This document shows positions 37,705-49,740 of a stretch of 64,000 nucleotides of DNA, one piece after another. The notes under the pieces are model-generated. The model ran no database searches and was not told the DNA's origin. It saw only the letters and a list, made by a program, of their open reading frames with translations. Within the stretch, counting starts at the first letter, position 1; every line of letters starts with the position of its first letter. The position numbers were made by a program, and so were the translations under genes. The DNA is from Arabidopsis thaliana (taxonomy: Eukaryota > Streptophyta > Magnoliopsida > Brassicales > Brassicaceae): assembly GCF_000001735.4 (NCBI RefSeq), contig NC_003075.7, positions 311,001-375,000 of the forward strand. The letters run 5' to 3'.

Positions 37705-38299
37705 TATATATATATATATATAAGTAGAATAATATTCATGCATATCTTAAGAAAACCCAAAAATTAGAATGTATGAAATATAATTGCATAATCGAACCAA
37801 GGGAAAGAAGAATTGTTTTGCATAATGAAATAGAATTAGTTTATATTGTATTTGTTTAAAATTAACTCTCAAAACAACAAAACTCTATCTTTCAATTTAA
37901 CAGCAACAAATCTTCTAGAATTGAATGTACAACAAATGCAAGTAGGTACATGATATAATAATAATAATGTGATATAACTAGTTTAGTGAAATGAGTTAAA
38001 CAAAAATAACAAAATAAATGAAGTGGAGAAAGTAAATGAAGAGGAAGAGTCATCGCTGTCATGGTCGCAGTTAAAGAGGTGGTCAGAGTCAGAAGTCTCC
38101 CTTAAGCAACCTTCCAAATTTATTGACATTTCTGTTTCCCAAGATCCACCCACCACTCTCCTCTCTCTCTTCCTCATTTCTGCGCAAGAATCTAAACCAA
38201 ATCTCTCATCCTCTCTTCTATGTCCCAAAACAGGAACATAACTACTACTACTACCATGTCTTGACTCTGTTGAGAATCTTAAATCCTACCTAACCTCCA
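37705..38299. other. IQD17 promoter and leader
   Basis: It begins with a short (AT)n run after the Helitron, then A/T-rich promoter DNA. Open frames on both strands at 37983-38241 overlap each other and lack family features. No separate gene is supported. Confidence 0.45.
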
Positions 38300-40307
38300 A
38301 TGGGTAAGAAGAGCGGTTCTTCTTCTTCTTGGCTCACTGCCGTGAAACGAGCTTTCCGATCTCCCACCAAGAAAGAACACAACAACAATGCTCATGGTAA
38401 TGAAGTCGACGAAGATGAAGACAAGGTTCGTATACTTTCTCTAGTCTCGAGATCTTGCTTCTTAATTCTTGTTTTTTTATTCACATGCTCTGTTTCTTGT
38501 TTCTCTGTTTTGTATATTACTATAATTCATATGCTCTGTTTCTGCAGAAGAAAGAGAAGAGACGTTGGTTATTTAGAAAATCTACGAATCATGACTCTCC
38601 GGTGAAGACCTCCGGCGTCGGAAAAGACGCTCCGGCGCAGAAATCCACAGAAACAACGACGATCATCAACCCAACCGTTTTATCCTCTGTTACAGAACAG
38701 AGGTACGACGCATCTACACCGCCGGCCACCGTCTCCGCCGCATCGGAAACTCATCCTCCTTCGACAACGAAGGAGTTACCAAATCTTACAAGACGTACTT
38801 ATACCGCAAGAGAAGATTACGCAGCTGTTGTAATCCAAACTGGTTTCAGAGGCTATTTGGTGAGCAAAATTCTCCCTTAACTACATTTGATTAATTAGTA
38901 ATCAAACAGGTTTTGGATTTAACTTTGAATTATATAGGCAAGAAGAGCATTAAGAGCATTGAAAGGGCTAGTGAAGTTACAAGCACTAGTGAGAGGTCAC
39001 AATGTGAGGAAGCAAGCAAAGATGACTTTAAGGTGTATGCAAGCTCTAGTTCGAGTCCAATCTCGTGTGCTTGACCAACGGAAACGCTTGTCTCACGATG
39101 GTAGTCGCAAATCTGCCTTCAGCGACACTCAAAGTGTGCTCGAATCTCGTTATCTTCAAGAAATATCAGACAGAAGATCCATGGTGAGTGATCTCTATAA
39201 GTTTCAGAACACCATTGTTGCTCTGTTTCAACGACCATTTTTGCTCTGTTTCAGCAATCAGCTATATAAAGCTAACATTTTGAAATGCCTTTTTTGTTGT
39301 TGTGTAGTCAAGAGAAGGAAGTAGCATTGCGGAAGATTGGGATGATCGACCACACACGATTGAGGAAGTGAAAGCAATGTTGCAACAAAGACGAGACAAT
39401 GCGTTGAGACGTGAGAGTAACAATAGTATATCACAAGCTTTCTCTCACCAGGTAATAGATATGAATTCATATTAATCGTTTGTTTGTTTTCGGTAATTTG
39501 ATTCGTTTCGGTGTTTGATTTCGGTGAAAGGTTCGGAGAACAAGAGGTAGTTATTCTACAGGAGACGAGTATGAAGAAGAGAGACCGAAATGGTTAGACA
39601 GATGGATGGCTTCTAAACCGTGGGATAAACGAGCTTCAACGGATCAAAGAGTACCACCGGTTTACAAAACCGTGGAGATCGATACTTCTCAACCGTATTT
39701 AACCCGCGGTAACTCGAGAACCGGTGCAAGTCCAAGCCGTAGCCAAAGGCCTAGTTCACCATCAAGGACCAGCCACCATTACCAACAACACAATTTCTCA
39801 TCAGCTACACCATCTCCGGCTAAATCTAGACCGATACAAATTCGATCCGCTAGTCCGCGGATCCAAAGAGATGATCGGTCAGCGTACAACTACACATCAA
39901 ACACACCTAGCTTGAGATCTAACTATAGTTTCACAGCAAGAAGTGGTTATAGTGTTTGTACCACTACTACTACTGCTACAAATGCTGCATTGCCAAACTA
40001 CATGGCGATTACGGAATCTGCTAAGGCTAGAATCCGGTCTCAGAGTGCACCAAGGCAACGGCCTTCAACACCCGAGAAAGAACGTATCAGTTCAGCTAGA
40101 AAACGGCTTTCGTTTCCAGTTCCACCGCTGCCGCAGCAAATGGATGGTCAGAGTTTAAGGAGTCCAAGTTTCAAGAGTATAGGTGGCTCACAATTGGGTG
40201 CATTGGAACAACAATCAAATTACTCTTCTTGTTGTACTGAGTCTCTTGGTGGTGGTGGAGAGATATCACCTGCTTCTACTAGCGATTATAGGCGATGGTT
40301 AAGATGA
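38300..40307 (+). CDS. IQD17: IQ67-domain calmodulin-binding protein
   Basis: Five exons (38300-38425, 38548-38859, 38938-39183, 39308-39451, 39531-40307) give 534 aa in frame. The IQ67 domain sits at about 128-195. It opens with [20 protein letters not shown], followed by [17 protein letters not shown] and [15 protein letters not shown], that is, repeated IQ and calmodulin-binding spacings. The exon 2/3 boundary falls inside the first IQ motif, as is characteristic of the family. The C terminus carries a DUF4005-like segment ([20 protein letters not shown]) and is basic and serine-rich. IQD proteins link Ca2+/calmodulin to microtubules and the plasma membrane. This matches IQD17 (AT4G00820). 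Confidence 0.92.
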
Positions 40308-41781
40308 TTCCATAATCCAACCAAATCAACCGGTCATGATTTTTTTCCTCCCTTTTTTTTTTTTGTTATATATAAATAAAAACAATTTGACAAAAAGAAC
40401 CATAACTTTTTCAGTTTTTATTGATGATCTTTGAGATTGGTGTGTAATTTTGTTTGTGTTTATGTTTGTGTGTGTGAATTTGTAGCTTATAATTGGAAGT
40501 GTTTACTAACTAATCTCTATATAAATATGTATGCTCATATTTTTATCTATAAATGTTGCAATTAGGATGTGAACAATAGTTTATCAATCTGTCATGGTAT
40601 CTTTGTTAATTATATGGAATCTTTTTAGTATAAAATAACGAAAATTTTCACTGGCCTTATTTGTTTTTACATGCAAAGTGAAGTTGTTAAGAAAACCATA
40701 AAAAAAAGCTGCAACTTTGCAACTTGAGATCCACGAGCAAGGAACATTACCCATGTGACATGATTCCTACATGATCAGTCTTGTCTTCTACGTTATACAC
40801 TACTACTCTATATCCACCTAAATATAAATTAAATGCTTCTGAAATGGAATAATTTTAAAACAGCACGTAGTTTTCATATCACCAAAGAAAACGGCAGGGC
40901 TGGCAAAATCACGAATTTTTTAAACAGGTATAATAAAGAACTAGAAAACACTAGGCCCAATAAAAACAGTGGGCTTAAAAAGCGTTTTGATTTAGGGTTA
41001 ATGTGTGCGTAACATGTGATCATAGCCCACGAGTGGGTAAGGAGTGTCTTCATCTTCTTCTACCGGAGATCGAGAAATAGCCGACGAAGTTTTGTTTTTT
41101 GAGTAAAACAGTATTCGTCGGACAACCGAAGCGAAATCCCTAATTTCCCACAACACGAAATACCAATTTCCCCAATTCGAAAACAAACACGGTCTGGTAT
41201 GCCGAGAAAATTCTCCATTTCTACTTTTCTTATACATTTGTTTTGGTTGTTTCATATAAATACTTCTCATCTTCTTCGATTTTGTTACCCTCCCCCAAAC
41301 AATATAAAAAAAAAAGGATAAACCCTAGTTTCTTTCTCAGACTGTTTCAAGTTCAGATTTTTATTTCTGAGCTTAACTGGTGAGTAATTTGCTTTCTGGA
41401 GAGATGTGTGAGTTACGATCTCTAATTTCATTGGTTGCTTCGGTTATGGCTTGATTCTTCTCTCTGTTATCAATTTGGATCTGGAATCATATATATACAT
41501 ACACAAAAACTCTGCTCTTTTTCAAAGTTTTGATTTTTATCTCATTTGACGCTTGTTTCGTGATAGCAATGAACTACAATTCTTCTGTATCTCTGCCACT
41601 AAAAGAACCTGAATTTAGTTTGAACCATCCTTTCTTCTCCACATTTTTTTAAACGAAAAAGAGCAGTTCTCATATCACCCATTATAAGCTTTTTTTTTTG
41701 GTGTATGGTCCTATAGCATTTTTTTAACAGTGATTACCTGAGCTTCGTGGTTAAAAAAGAGTATGGTTATTGGATGACCAG
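40308..41781. other. IQD17 3' UTR and LIF2 promoter/leader
   Basis: Site II motifs GGCCCA (40954-40959) and TGGGCT (40970-40975) and an AAACCCTAG telo-box-like word near 41327 mark the LIF2 promoter. The pyrimidine-rich DNA up to 41781 looks like a long leader that may contain an intron. No other gene was seen. Confidence 0.5.
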
Positions 41782-43965
41782 ATGTCAGACGCAAGAGATA
41801 ATGATGACCGTGTGGATTTCGAGGAGGGTAGCTACAGTGAGATGGAGGATGAAGTGGAGGAGGAACAAGTAGAAGAGTATGAAGAGGAGGAAGAAGAAGA
41901 TGATGATGATGATGACGTTGGCAATCAGAATGCCGAAGAACGTGAGGTGGAGGATTATGGTGATACAAAAGGTGGGGATATGGAAGATGTTCAGGAGGAA
42001 ATAGCTGAAGATGACGACAACCATATTGATATTGAGACAGCAGATGATGATGAGAAACCACCATCTCCTATTGATGATGAAGATAGGGAAAAGTATTCCC
42101 ACCTTCTTTCACTTCCTCCTCATGGTTCTGAAGTTTTTATTGGTGGGCTCCCAAGGGATGTTGGAGAAGAGGACCTGAGGGATCTATGTGAAGAGATAGG
42201 CGAGATCTTTGAGGTTCGAACTGCAATAATCTTTGTGTTTCATGATATACTCTTTGTTGGTTCTGTATTTACGACTGAATTTTAATTCCTTTTCTATTAG
42301 GTGAGACTGATGAAAGATAGGGACTCTGGTGATAGCAAAGGCTATGCTTTTGTAGCTTTCAAAACCAAAGACGTTGCACAAAAGGCCATTGAGGAGTTGC
42401 ACAGTAAAGAGTTTAAGGCAAGCTCAACTGCTAACTGTAGCTTAAGTTTATCGGTCATTGCTAGTTTGCATTTTACTTATAACAATTTTGTTTAACCTAT
42501 ACCTAATTTTTGTACAGGGAAAAACCATAAGGTGCTCTCTTTCCGAAACGAAGAATAGGTTGTTCATTGGTAACATACCAAAGAACTGGACTGAGGATGA
42601 GTTTAGAAAAGTCATAGAGGATGTTGGTCCTGGAGTGGAGAACATCGAGCTCATAAAAGTTAGATGACTTAATCAATCTGATTGCCATGCTTGATCTTAC
42701 TTAATTGCCTTACTAATTATCTTCTTGTTACTTGTAGGACCCAACAAATACCACTCGTAACCGTGGTTTTGCATTTGTTTTGTACTATAACAATGCATGT
42801 GCTGATTATTCAAGACAGAAAATGATAGATTCTAATTTTAAGCTTGAGGGTAACGCTCCAACTGTGACTTGGGCAGACCCAAAAAGCTCTCCTGAGCATT
42901 CTGCTGCTGCTGCTCAGGTATTATTTAAATAGAGGGTTTAGTCAATCTGCACAAAAACCTCTCTCCTGGCAAAGTTGGCACTTTTTTGACAATCTCTTTT
43001 GCGTTATATACTCAGGTGAAAGCCCTTTATGTCAAGAATATTCCAGAGAATACCTCAACAGAGCAGCTAAAGGAACTCTTTCAGAGGCATGGAGAAGTGA
43101 CCAAAATCGTTACACCTCCTGGAAAGGGTGGAAAACGTGATTTTGGGTTTGTCCACTATGCTGAAAGATCTAGTGCATTGAAGGCTGTCAAAGATACCGA
43201 GAGATATGAAGTCAATGGTAAGTTTTTTTAGTCATCTAGAAGACAGCTATTGAGTATTATGAACGTTATGCTATCAATTTGTCTCTAATGGCGTATGTTT
43301 TTTCGTCTCAAGAGATGTTATTGAGTAACACATTCCACAAACTTGCAAACTACAGGTCAACCACTAGAAGTTGTGCTTGCTAAACCCCAGGCTGAAAGGA
43401 AGCATGACCCTTCTTCTTATTCTTACGGGGCTGCACCTACTCCTGCCCCCTTTGTGCATCCCACGTTTGGTGGTTTTGCTGCGGCTCCTTACGGTGCTAT
43501 GGGTGCCGGTTTGGGTATTGCCGGTAGTTTTAGTCAGGTATATATGTTTCTAAGAAAGAGCTGTTTGTCATCCTTGACTAGTCTTATCAGCCATTGTTTT
43601 GTGTAACGTTTGGTTTTAATTTTGCATTGAGCAGCCAATGATCTATGGTAGAGGAGCAATGCCAACAGGGATGCAAATGGTTCCAATGCTTCTTCCCGAT
43701 GGCCGAGTTGGCTATGTTCTGTAAGTCGATGGTTCTTGTAAACAAATTTGTTGATCCTTCTCTATTGATTCATATTTACTTTCGCTTAATAAATAACCAA
43801 TATGGATTGCTGTGCAGGCAACAGCCTGGTATGCCGATGGCAGCAGCACCACCACAACGACCAAGAAGAAATGACCGGAATAACGGCTCAAGCGGAGGGT
43901 CAGGCAGAGATAACAGTCATGAACATGATGGTAACCGAGGAGGCCGAAGGTACCGACCCTACTAG
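41782..43965 (+). CDS. LIF2: hnRNP-like RNA-binding protein with three RRMs
   Basis: Eight exons (41782-42213, 42301-42417, 42518-42658, 42738-42917, 43016-43217, 43356-43537, 43635-43720, 43818-43965) give 495 aa in frame. The N-terminal 110 residues are highly acidic. Three RRMs follow at about 116-195 (VFIGGLPRDV, GYAFVAF), 196-280 (RLFIGNIPKNW, RGFAFVLYY) and 293-370 (ALYVKNIPENT, RDFGFVHYA), then a Pro/Gly tail ending in an RG-rich segment. Intron 2 begins with GC (AAG|GCAAGC) rather than GT; no nearby GT donor preserves the RRM1 sequence. The protein matches LIF2 (AT4G00830), a partner of the Polycomb-associated LHP1. The function is from knowledge of that gene. Confidence 0.92.
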
Positions 43966-44482
43966 TAACCATAGAGAAAAATAAGCAAGTAGAAAAAGAA
44001 AAGGAGAAGTGTATTGGGATTTGTTTGTAGTTTGTTTTTGGAGAACTTTAAAAAGCTCTCTCTCATGTGTTATAAAATATGAAATCGAAACCTTATGGTT
44101 TCTGGTTTGATATGGAGACTGCTGGGGGGATAGGATTGAGTGATTCGATCTTTAAATTATGAGACTTTTTAGTTTTTTCTCTTCTGAATAATACTCTTAT
44201 CAATTATCCATCAGATTTGGTGTTTTTGCTTTCCCTAGCCCTTGTGCAACGTTGTTTACTTATACAACAAGTTATCACTGGGTCTCATCACATAACATTA
44301 CAGTCTGAAGATGTCAAACGAACTTAGACTTTCAACAAGAAGCAAAGAAATGAATCAAATCAATTACAATAATACAACAACAATTGGCAATGAGAATTCT
44401 TTTTGAGTAGAGAGTTATCTACATTGGAGTGCAGTTGAAGGCTGTTTCGAATATGATTGATTGATTTTGTTTCAACTTTCAA
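43966..44482. other. Convergent 3' UTRs of LIF2 and PAT12
   Basis: About 500 bp lies between two convergent stop codons. It contains likely polyadenylation regions of both genes and nothing else that I recognise. Confidence 0.5.
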
Positions 44483-46105
44483 TCAAGGGTCGATGTCAGA
44501 ACAAGTTGGAAATTCAAGGCCTTCAAGGGAAGTTATGTTATCGATATCGTCTTTAGAGTACAATGGGAGGAGCCAAAACGCCTTCTTCTTCCCAAAAACC
44601 TTCACAAGATGAAAACAAAGAGTTATATATTTAATTAACTAACAATCCATGGAATGATGAAAACAATAAAATCTCACCTGCTCGAAGTTTTTCTTCTTTC
44701 CTAAGTCATATTTCCATCTGACTTCTCCATTTTTCTCATGAACCTAAAAAAATAAGACAATGATTCAGAGAAGAGACTCATATTTTCAAGACTTAGATTG
44801 TTTGTGAAAGCAAGAACATAAAAGATTTACCTCAACTGAAGTAGTGTTGGATGAGAGAAGAGAAATATGCATGACTACGAAACAAAGAAGGCTGAGAACG
44901 AACGCAAAGTTAAGAACTGCATCAAGGGGATAGAATCTGTAAGAAACATAAAGACGGAAAATGAGACCCAGAAAAAAGCTAAGCACTTTCTGGGAAAAGG
45001 AAAACGAGAAAAAGAACCGTTTATACTCACCGAATGCCAGAACGAGAGAGGCCAGTTTACCCGGAGAAGAAGAATGCTTTATAGCTTGGCTGAAGAATTC
45101 AATGAAACTAGGAAGCAAGACAATAACATCCAACATTGTCTCAAGAAAAGTATAGAACTACAAATTAAAAAAAGAGGGTGAAGAAATCAGCAAATCAAAT
45201 AATCCCAATGCTCGCTTAAACCTTTTAAGAACCATAAGAGACTACAATGGAAATGAATATTTACCAGAAAGAGAAGGAAAAACTTGTAATTGCGTGCTCC
45301 AACACAGTTTACAATCCAAACACAATGATGATCCATCTTAAGAACACATCTTTGACCTACATAAGGAAACAAAGAACCGAATAAAGCTTTCTTTCTCTAT
45401 CAGTAGAAACACAAGCAGAACATAGTATAAACAAATCAGATTTCGCCTTACACACAGAACAATGATGGCAACGAGGCGGCTTAACATTCCGGCATTTGGT
45501 ACAGTAACCTAAAGAGCCAAAAGCTCCTTGATCTGTCGAAGTACCAGCCTCCAAACTGTCACCACCTCCCATTTCTCTTCTGAAATGCTCAGGAACAGAA
45601 CCTGGGTCTGTAAAAACTGTTGTGAAGTAGCTCCACAACAGCATTATCAGCTGCAAAGAACCAAGCAAATCAGAAGTATAATTGTAAACCTAAACTCAGG
45701 GAGCCTAAACATTTACTAACAATCAATGGTCTAAACAATGATTATGTATCTACACTGCTTCATGCTTCATAACTACATTGCATTTCTCATTCTCTTGGCT
45801 ACATAAGTTTCATGCCACATCCCTAAGTTTAAGGTTTAGGGGTTAAGTAGCAGAAAACCTAGACTTACAATTCCAGAAACAAAACCTAATCTGAAATTAT
45901 GAGACTTGGAAATTACCAGGAAATGGAAAACAAAGATGATTAAGGCAGCGAGGGCGGATAAAGCTCCATGGTCTCCGCGGATCAAGATCGGCCACCATGT
46001 GCTAACTACGACGGCGTAGTAAGATACACCAACGACGGCGACGACAAGAAGGATCATGAAATAGCCGAGGACTTTCAGACCGGAGCAGAACCGGAAAAGG
46101 TTCAT
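44483..46105 (-). CDS. PAT12: DHHC-type protein S-acyltransferase
   Basis: Seven exons (46105-45917, 45650-45452, 45356-45265, 45157-45031, 44916-44831, 44743-44678, 44599-44483) give 291 aa. Two N-terminal membrane segments ([19 protein letters not shown] and [18 protein letters not shown]) precede the cysteine-rich domain [18 protein letters not shown], which ends in the catalytic DHHC ([20 protein letters not shown]). Two further membrane segments follow. The enzyme attaches palmitate to cysteines of target proteins in endomembranes. This matches PAT12 (AT4G00840). The start at 46105 is preferred: the upstream in-frame ATG at 46315 lies inside a site II promoter element and would add 70 residues unlike the family. 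Confidence 0.9.
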
Positions 46106-46308
46106 CTCCAGCCTGGTCAAAGGGAGAATCCGGACAATTCTTCGAGTCCGAGCCGGGAACAACCGCCGTAAAATATCCGGAGCCACGGTGAGGGATCGGA
46201 GTTTGCTTGGTTCGGAGGACAACGACGAATCGCCGTCGTGGAGCTGATATTGATACAGATTTAAAGTAACCTTCTTCTTGACACAGAAGCTTTCATAATT
46301 CTTTATAA

Positions 46309-46326
46309 GGCCCATTAACAGGCCCA
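46309..46326. promoter_or_regulatory. Paired site II (GGCCCA) elements between PAT12 and GIF3
   Basis: GGCCCA occurs at 46309-46314 and 46321-46326, 12 bp apart, within the ~570-bp region between the divergent PAT12 and GIF3 start codons. It is probably a shared bidirectional promoter region. A TAGGGTTTC telo-box-like word near 46632 lies in the GIF3 leader. Confidence 0.6.
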
Positions 46327-46674
46327 ATAAATAATAACAGCTACAAATGTTGTCTTTTTTTGGTTATCGTAGAGCTGACGAAAAATCAGACAAGGTGCCA
46401 CGTGTACATTCGGTGGGGGAGACAAATTAATTGGTTGGGGGACTTTTTTGTCCTACGATTTCCCAGAAACCTCGTCGGCGAAATTCAAACAAATCAAAAG
46501 TCTTAAATTTAAGGATAATCCAAAATATTCGTTTGTTGAATATTTTTGCATCAGTTTGTTTTGCATTGGGCTCTTAAACCAATTCTATCACTCAGAATTA
46601 TTGTTTTGTAATAATCGTGAGAAGAAACTTTAGGGTTTCACTGTTTCAGAGTTTTGATTGGTGAATTATAAAAG

Positions 46675-47928
46675 ATGCAGCAATCTCCACAGATGATTCC
46701 GATGGTTCTTCCTTCATTTCCGCCCACCAATAATATCACCACCGAACAGATCCAAAAGGTTACTACTTTACTTTCTATATTTTTTGTCTTTCTGTTGTTT
46801 AGTCATAATGTCTGTTTATCGTAGCTTTGAAATTGGTTGTGTAATGATGTTTTTGAGTAGTTTAAACTGTTGTAATGAACTTTCCTTCTTGAGTATGATT
46901 TGTTTTAAAGTGTCATTGTTTTCCGCTTTAACTTTTTTTTGTTACTGGAATTGGATGTACAATCATGAGTTTGGAGTTTTTTTTTGAGTGAAAACAGAGT
47001 ATTTGTATGCATATGAGATTTGAAAGCTTAAAATCAGATTGTGAAGATGACATGTTGACACAGTGAGTCACTTATTGCTGCTTCTTGCAGTATCTTGATG
47101 AGAACAAGAAGCTGATAATGGCGATCTTGGAAAATCAGAACCTCGGTAAACTTGCAGAATGTGCTCAGTAAGTGTGGGATTCTCGATACCAAGACCGAGC
47201 TATGTTAGCTTTACTGATGGTAAATAGAATATTAATAATAAAACATGGTTCTTGCTTGATTCTTTTAGGTATCAAGCTCTTCTCCAGAAGAATTTGATGT
47301 ATCTCGCTGCAATTGCGGATGCTCAACCTCAGCCACCAGCAGCTACACTAACATCAGGAGCCATGACTCCCCAAGCAGTAAGTTTCTGTTTTGATCAGTT
47401 GAAAAACAAAACATTTTGGTTCTTATAGTTTGTGTGTGTTTGGTTTCTGTAGATGGCTCCTAATCCGTCATCAATGCAGCCACCACCAAGCTACTTCATG
47501 CAGCAACATCAAGCTGTGGGAATGGCTCAACAAATACCTCCTGGGATTTTCCCTCCTAGAGGTCCATTGCAATTTGGTAGCCCGCATCAGTTTCTGGATC
47601 CGCAGCAACAGTTACATCAACAAGCTATGCAAGGGCACATGGGGATTAGACCAATGGGTTTGAATAATAACAACGGACTGCAACATCAAATGCACCACCA
47701 TGAAACTGCTCTTGCCGCAAACAATGGTAATATTTGGTTTTACAGCAGTTTGGAACTTATTATCACATTACTGATTTTCACCTTCTTTCTCTACCAAAAG
47801 CGGGTCCTAACGATGCTAGTGGAGGAGGTAAACCGGATGGGACCAATATGAGCCAGAGTGGAGCTGATGGGCAAGGTGGCTCAGCCGCTAGACATGGCGG
47901 TGGTGATGCAAAAACTGAAGGAAAATGA
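46675..47928 (+). CDS. GIF3: GRF-interacting transcriptional co-activator (SNH/SSXT)
   Basis: Five exons (46675-46758, 47091-47167, 47269-47377, 47453-47726, 47801-47928) give 223 aa in frame. The SNH (SSXT) domain spans about residues 16-75. It runs from TNNITTEQIQKYLDENKKLI through ILENQNLGKLAECAQYQALL to LMYLAAIADAQPQ. The remainder is Gln/Met/Pro-rich, then Gly/Asp-rich, as in animal SYT and plant AN3/GIF proteins. It binds GRF transcription factors and SWI/SNF complexes to promote cell proliferation in leaves. Length and sequence match GIF3 (AT4G00850). Confidence 0.93.
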
Positions 47929-48547
47929 AATAGAGGAAGAATAAGTGATGCTTCTTGTTGATATCAATTAGGTTCTACCTTTCATTTTTACTTTCTTCAC
48001 GATGATATAAAAAAAAGGTTTTGTCATTTTATGAGTTAGTCTCTGTTAAAAGGGTTCTGAGACAGTTGAGTTTCAGTTCCTAGATGGATGTGGAATGGTT
48101 CACATTCACATGTACAATGTTAAATGTTGTTGTATGGTATTAGTGTCACCGGTTCAATTTGGTGTATGAACCGGGTTTAGAATCACGTTTACCTGATAGT
48201 TTGCCTCCAGGTTTGTGTGATAATTAATTCCAAGGCTTGAGATGAAAAGTAACAGTTTTAAAAATGTTTACAGAATCAGCGATAACAAAATTCCAAACCA
48301 AACAAACCAATAATGTCTTAGAAGTTTTTCTTTTTGGCTCGATTTCATTTATCGTCAAAATCAACAAACCTTACAAAAGTTATGCATCGGGGAAAAGCTT
48401 GATCCGAATAATGTGTTACGCATCAACACAAATTATTACTATAACCAGCTAGAGCAATCAGCCGATCCTCAAATCAAACACAAAAGAGCAGATATTCGAA
48501 AATGAATCCATAACGAATGAGAACGATGCACGAGAAGGCATCAAAAG
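47929..48547. other. Convergent 3' flanks of GIF3 and OZI1
   Basis: About 620 bp between convergent genes holds 3' UTR sequence and A/T-rich spacer. No further gene was seen. Confidence 0.5.
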
Positions 48548-48868
48548 TTATTCAGGACGTGACTTGACGATGAAATTCTGGCGACTGATAGGGTTCATGA
48601 CGACGGGAGGACCAGCAACTCTTGGCCATGCTTGTAATCTCTCTTCAGTCGCAGCACCCCATTCCTTGTTAGTAATAGTTCCTGGTGTAGTACCTGAGAG
48701 TTCAAAACAAACCAAACCAAATTTAGCTTTCTGGATACATCATAAGTAGCTTTATAAGGTTTAAAACTTGCCTCCAAAAAGCTTATCATCAGAAATAACT
48801 TTGTCACACACGTAAGCTACTACCGCAGATCCCGCAAGGGCACCGATAATGTATGTAGCTCTCGACAT
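48548..48868 (-). CDS. OZI1: Small stress-related protein OZI1
   Basis: Two exons (48868-48772, 48693-48548) give 80 aa. The N terminus is a short hydrophobic helix (ATYIIGALAGSAVVAYVC) and the C-terminal half is soluble (ITNKEWGAATEERLQAWPRV). The intron starts with GC (GGAG|GCAAGT). The nearest GT would shift the frame to an early stop, so the GC-AG intron is needed. The protein matches Arabidopsis OZI1 (AT4G00860), named for ozone induction and probably mitochondrial; molecular function is unknown. TGGGCC elements lie upstream at 49536-49553. Confidence 0.88.
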
Positions 48869-49535
48869 CCTTAACCTGAAGTACATAGATATATCAAACA
48901 TAATCAAGCCACACAAAAGGAGAAAACGAACTTATATCAGATTATAGCTATAGTGTATAGTGGGATTGAAATGAAGTTTCAAGGCATATTCAACCCTAAT
49001 CAAGCCAATACAATCACATAAAACCATTAGATAATTAAGCTGCTGAATCAAACAATTCAATTCAATTATAGAAGACACAAATCAATAAAAGCATCTGAAT
49101 GGTGAATTTTTTCACACAATCGATAAAAAAACCGATCTAAGAAACTCACTGCTACCAACAAATCTCGTTTTATTCTTCCTAATCGCGCTAAATAACATAT
49201 CATCTGCTAGTTTCGAGTTTTGTTTCAGATAACGATTCATAGATCTCGTGAGGACCCAAAAATCGAAACAAAAGGTGAATAAACTACACAGACGACTAAC
49301 AACAACAACAAATTTATCAAATAGATCTGATAGAATCGGTATTTCACAAAACAAGCATCGATTCGAGAAGAGTGATTTACCTGAATCGATTTCACAGACA
49401 CGGAGAGGCGCAGGAAATTTTCGAGAAGAATCTCGTTGGTAGATTTTTAGGGAGGAATAGAAGAAATAGCGATTTACGTTTCTCGTCAAACTTGAAATGA
49501 CCCAAAAGGGGTTTCCGATTGTGGTGTACAAATAT

Positions 49536-49553
49536 TGGGCCATTATGGGCCCA
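49536..49553 (-). promoter_or_regulatory. Site II motifs upstream of OZI1
   Basis: TGGGCC (49536-49541) and the palindromic TGGGCCCA (49546-49553) lie about 670 bp upstream of the OZI1 start codon, just beyond what looks like a leader containing an intron. Further TGGGCC words lie in the adjacent tandem duplication. Confidence 0.5.
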
Positions 49554-49560
49554 TTTCGTT

Positions 49561-49740
49561 TATGAGATTTTACTCCTAATTGGGCCACACTTGACTATTG
49601 GCCCATCTTAATACAAATCATTTCTTTGGGTTAATGAAGATAAAACTTTTTATGAGATTTTATACCAGATTGGGCCATACATGACTATTGGCCAAGCTAA
49701 AACAAATCATTTCTTTTGGGGTTAATGAAGATAAATCTTT
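49561..49740. repeat. Tandem duplication of a 90-bp promoter segment
   Basis: Two adjacent units of about 90 bp (49561-49650 and 49651-49740) share TATGAGATTTTA, TTGGGCCA, TGACTATTGGCC, ACAAATCATTTCTTT and GGTTAATGAAGATAAA. They differ by scattered substitutions and small indels. Each unit carries one TGGGCC site, so the duplication multiplies these elements next to OZI1. Confidence 0.8.

Noticed and set aside
37983..38241. Small ORFs on both strands upstream of IQD17
   Set aside because: The overlapping opposite-strand frames lack a convincing ATG context or family features. The DNA behaves as IQD17 leader or promoter.
41711..42102. Two minus-strand ORFs (His/Pro-rich and Ile/Leu/Phe-rich) of over 100 aa
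   Set aside because: They are the antisense of the acidic GAR/GAY-codon tract in LIF2 exon 1. Codon bias of the sense strand creates the open frames.
46106..46315. PAT12 start at the upstream ATG 46315
   Set aside because: The ATG is embedded in a site II promoter motif and the extension does not resemble DHHC-protein N termini, so 46105 was used for the CDS. The extension is kept as a finding.
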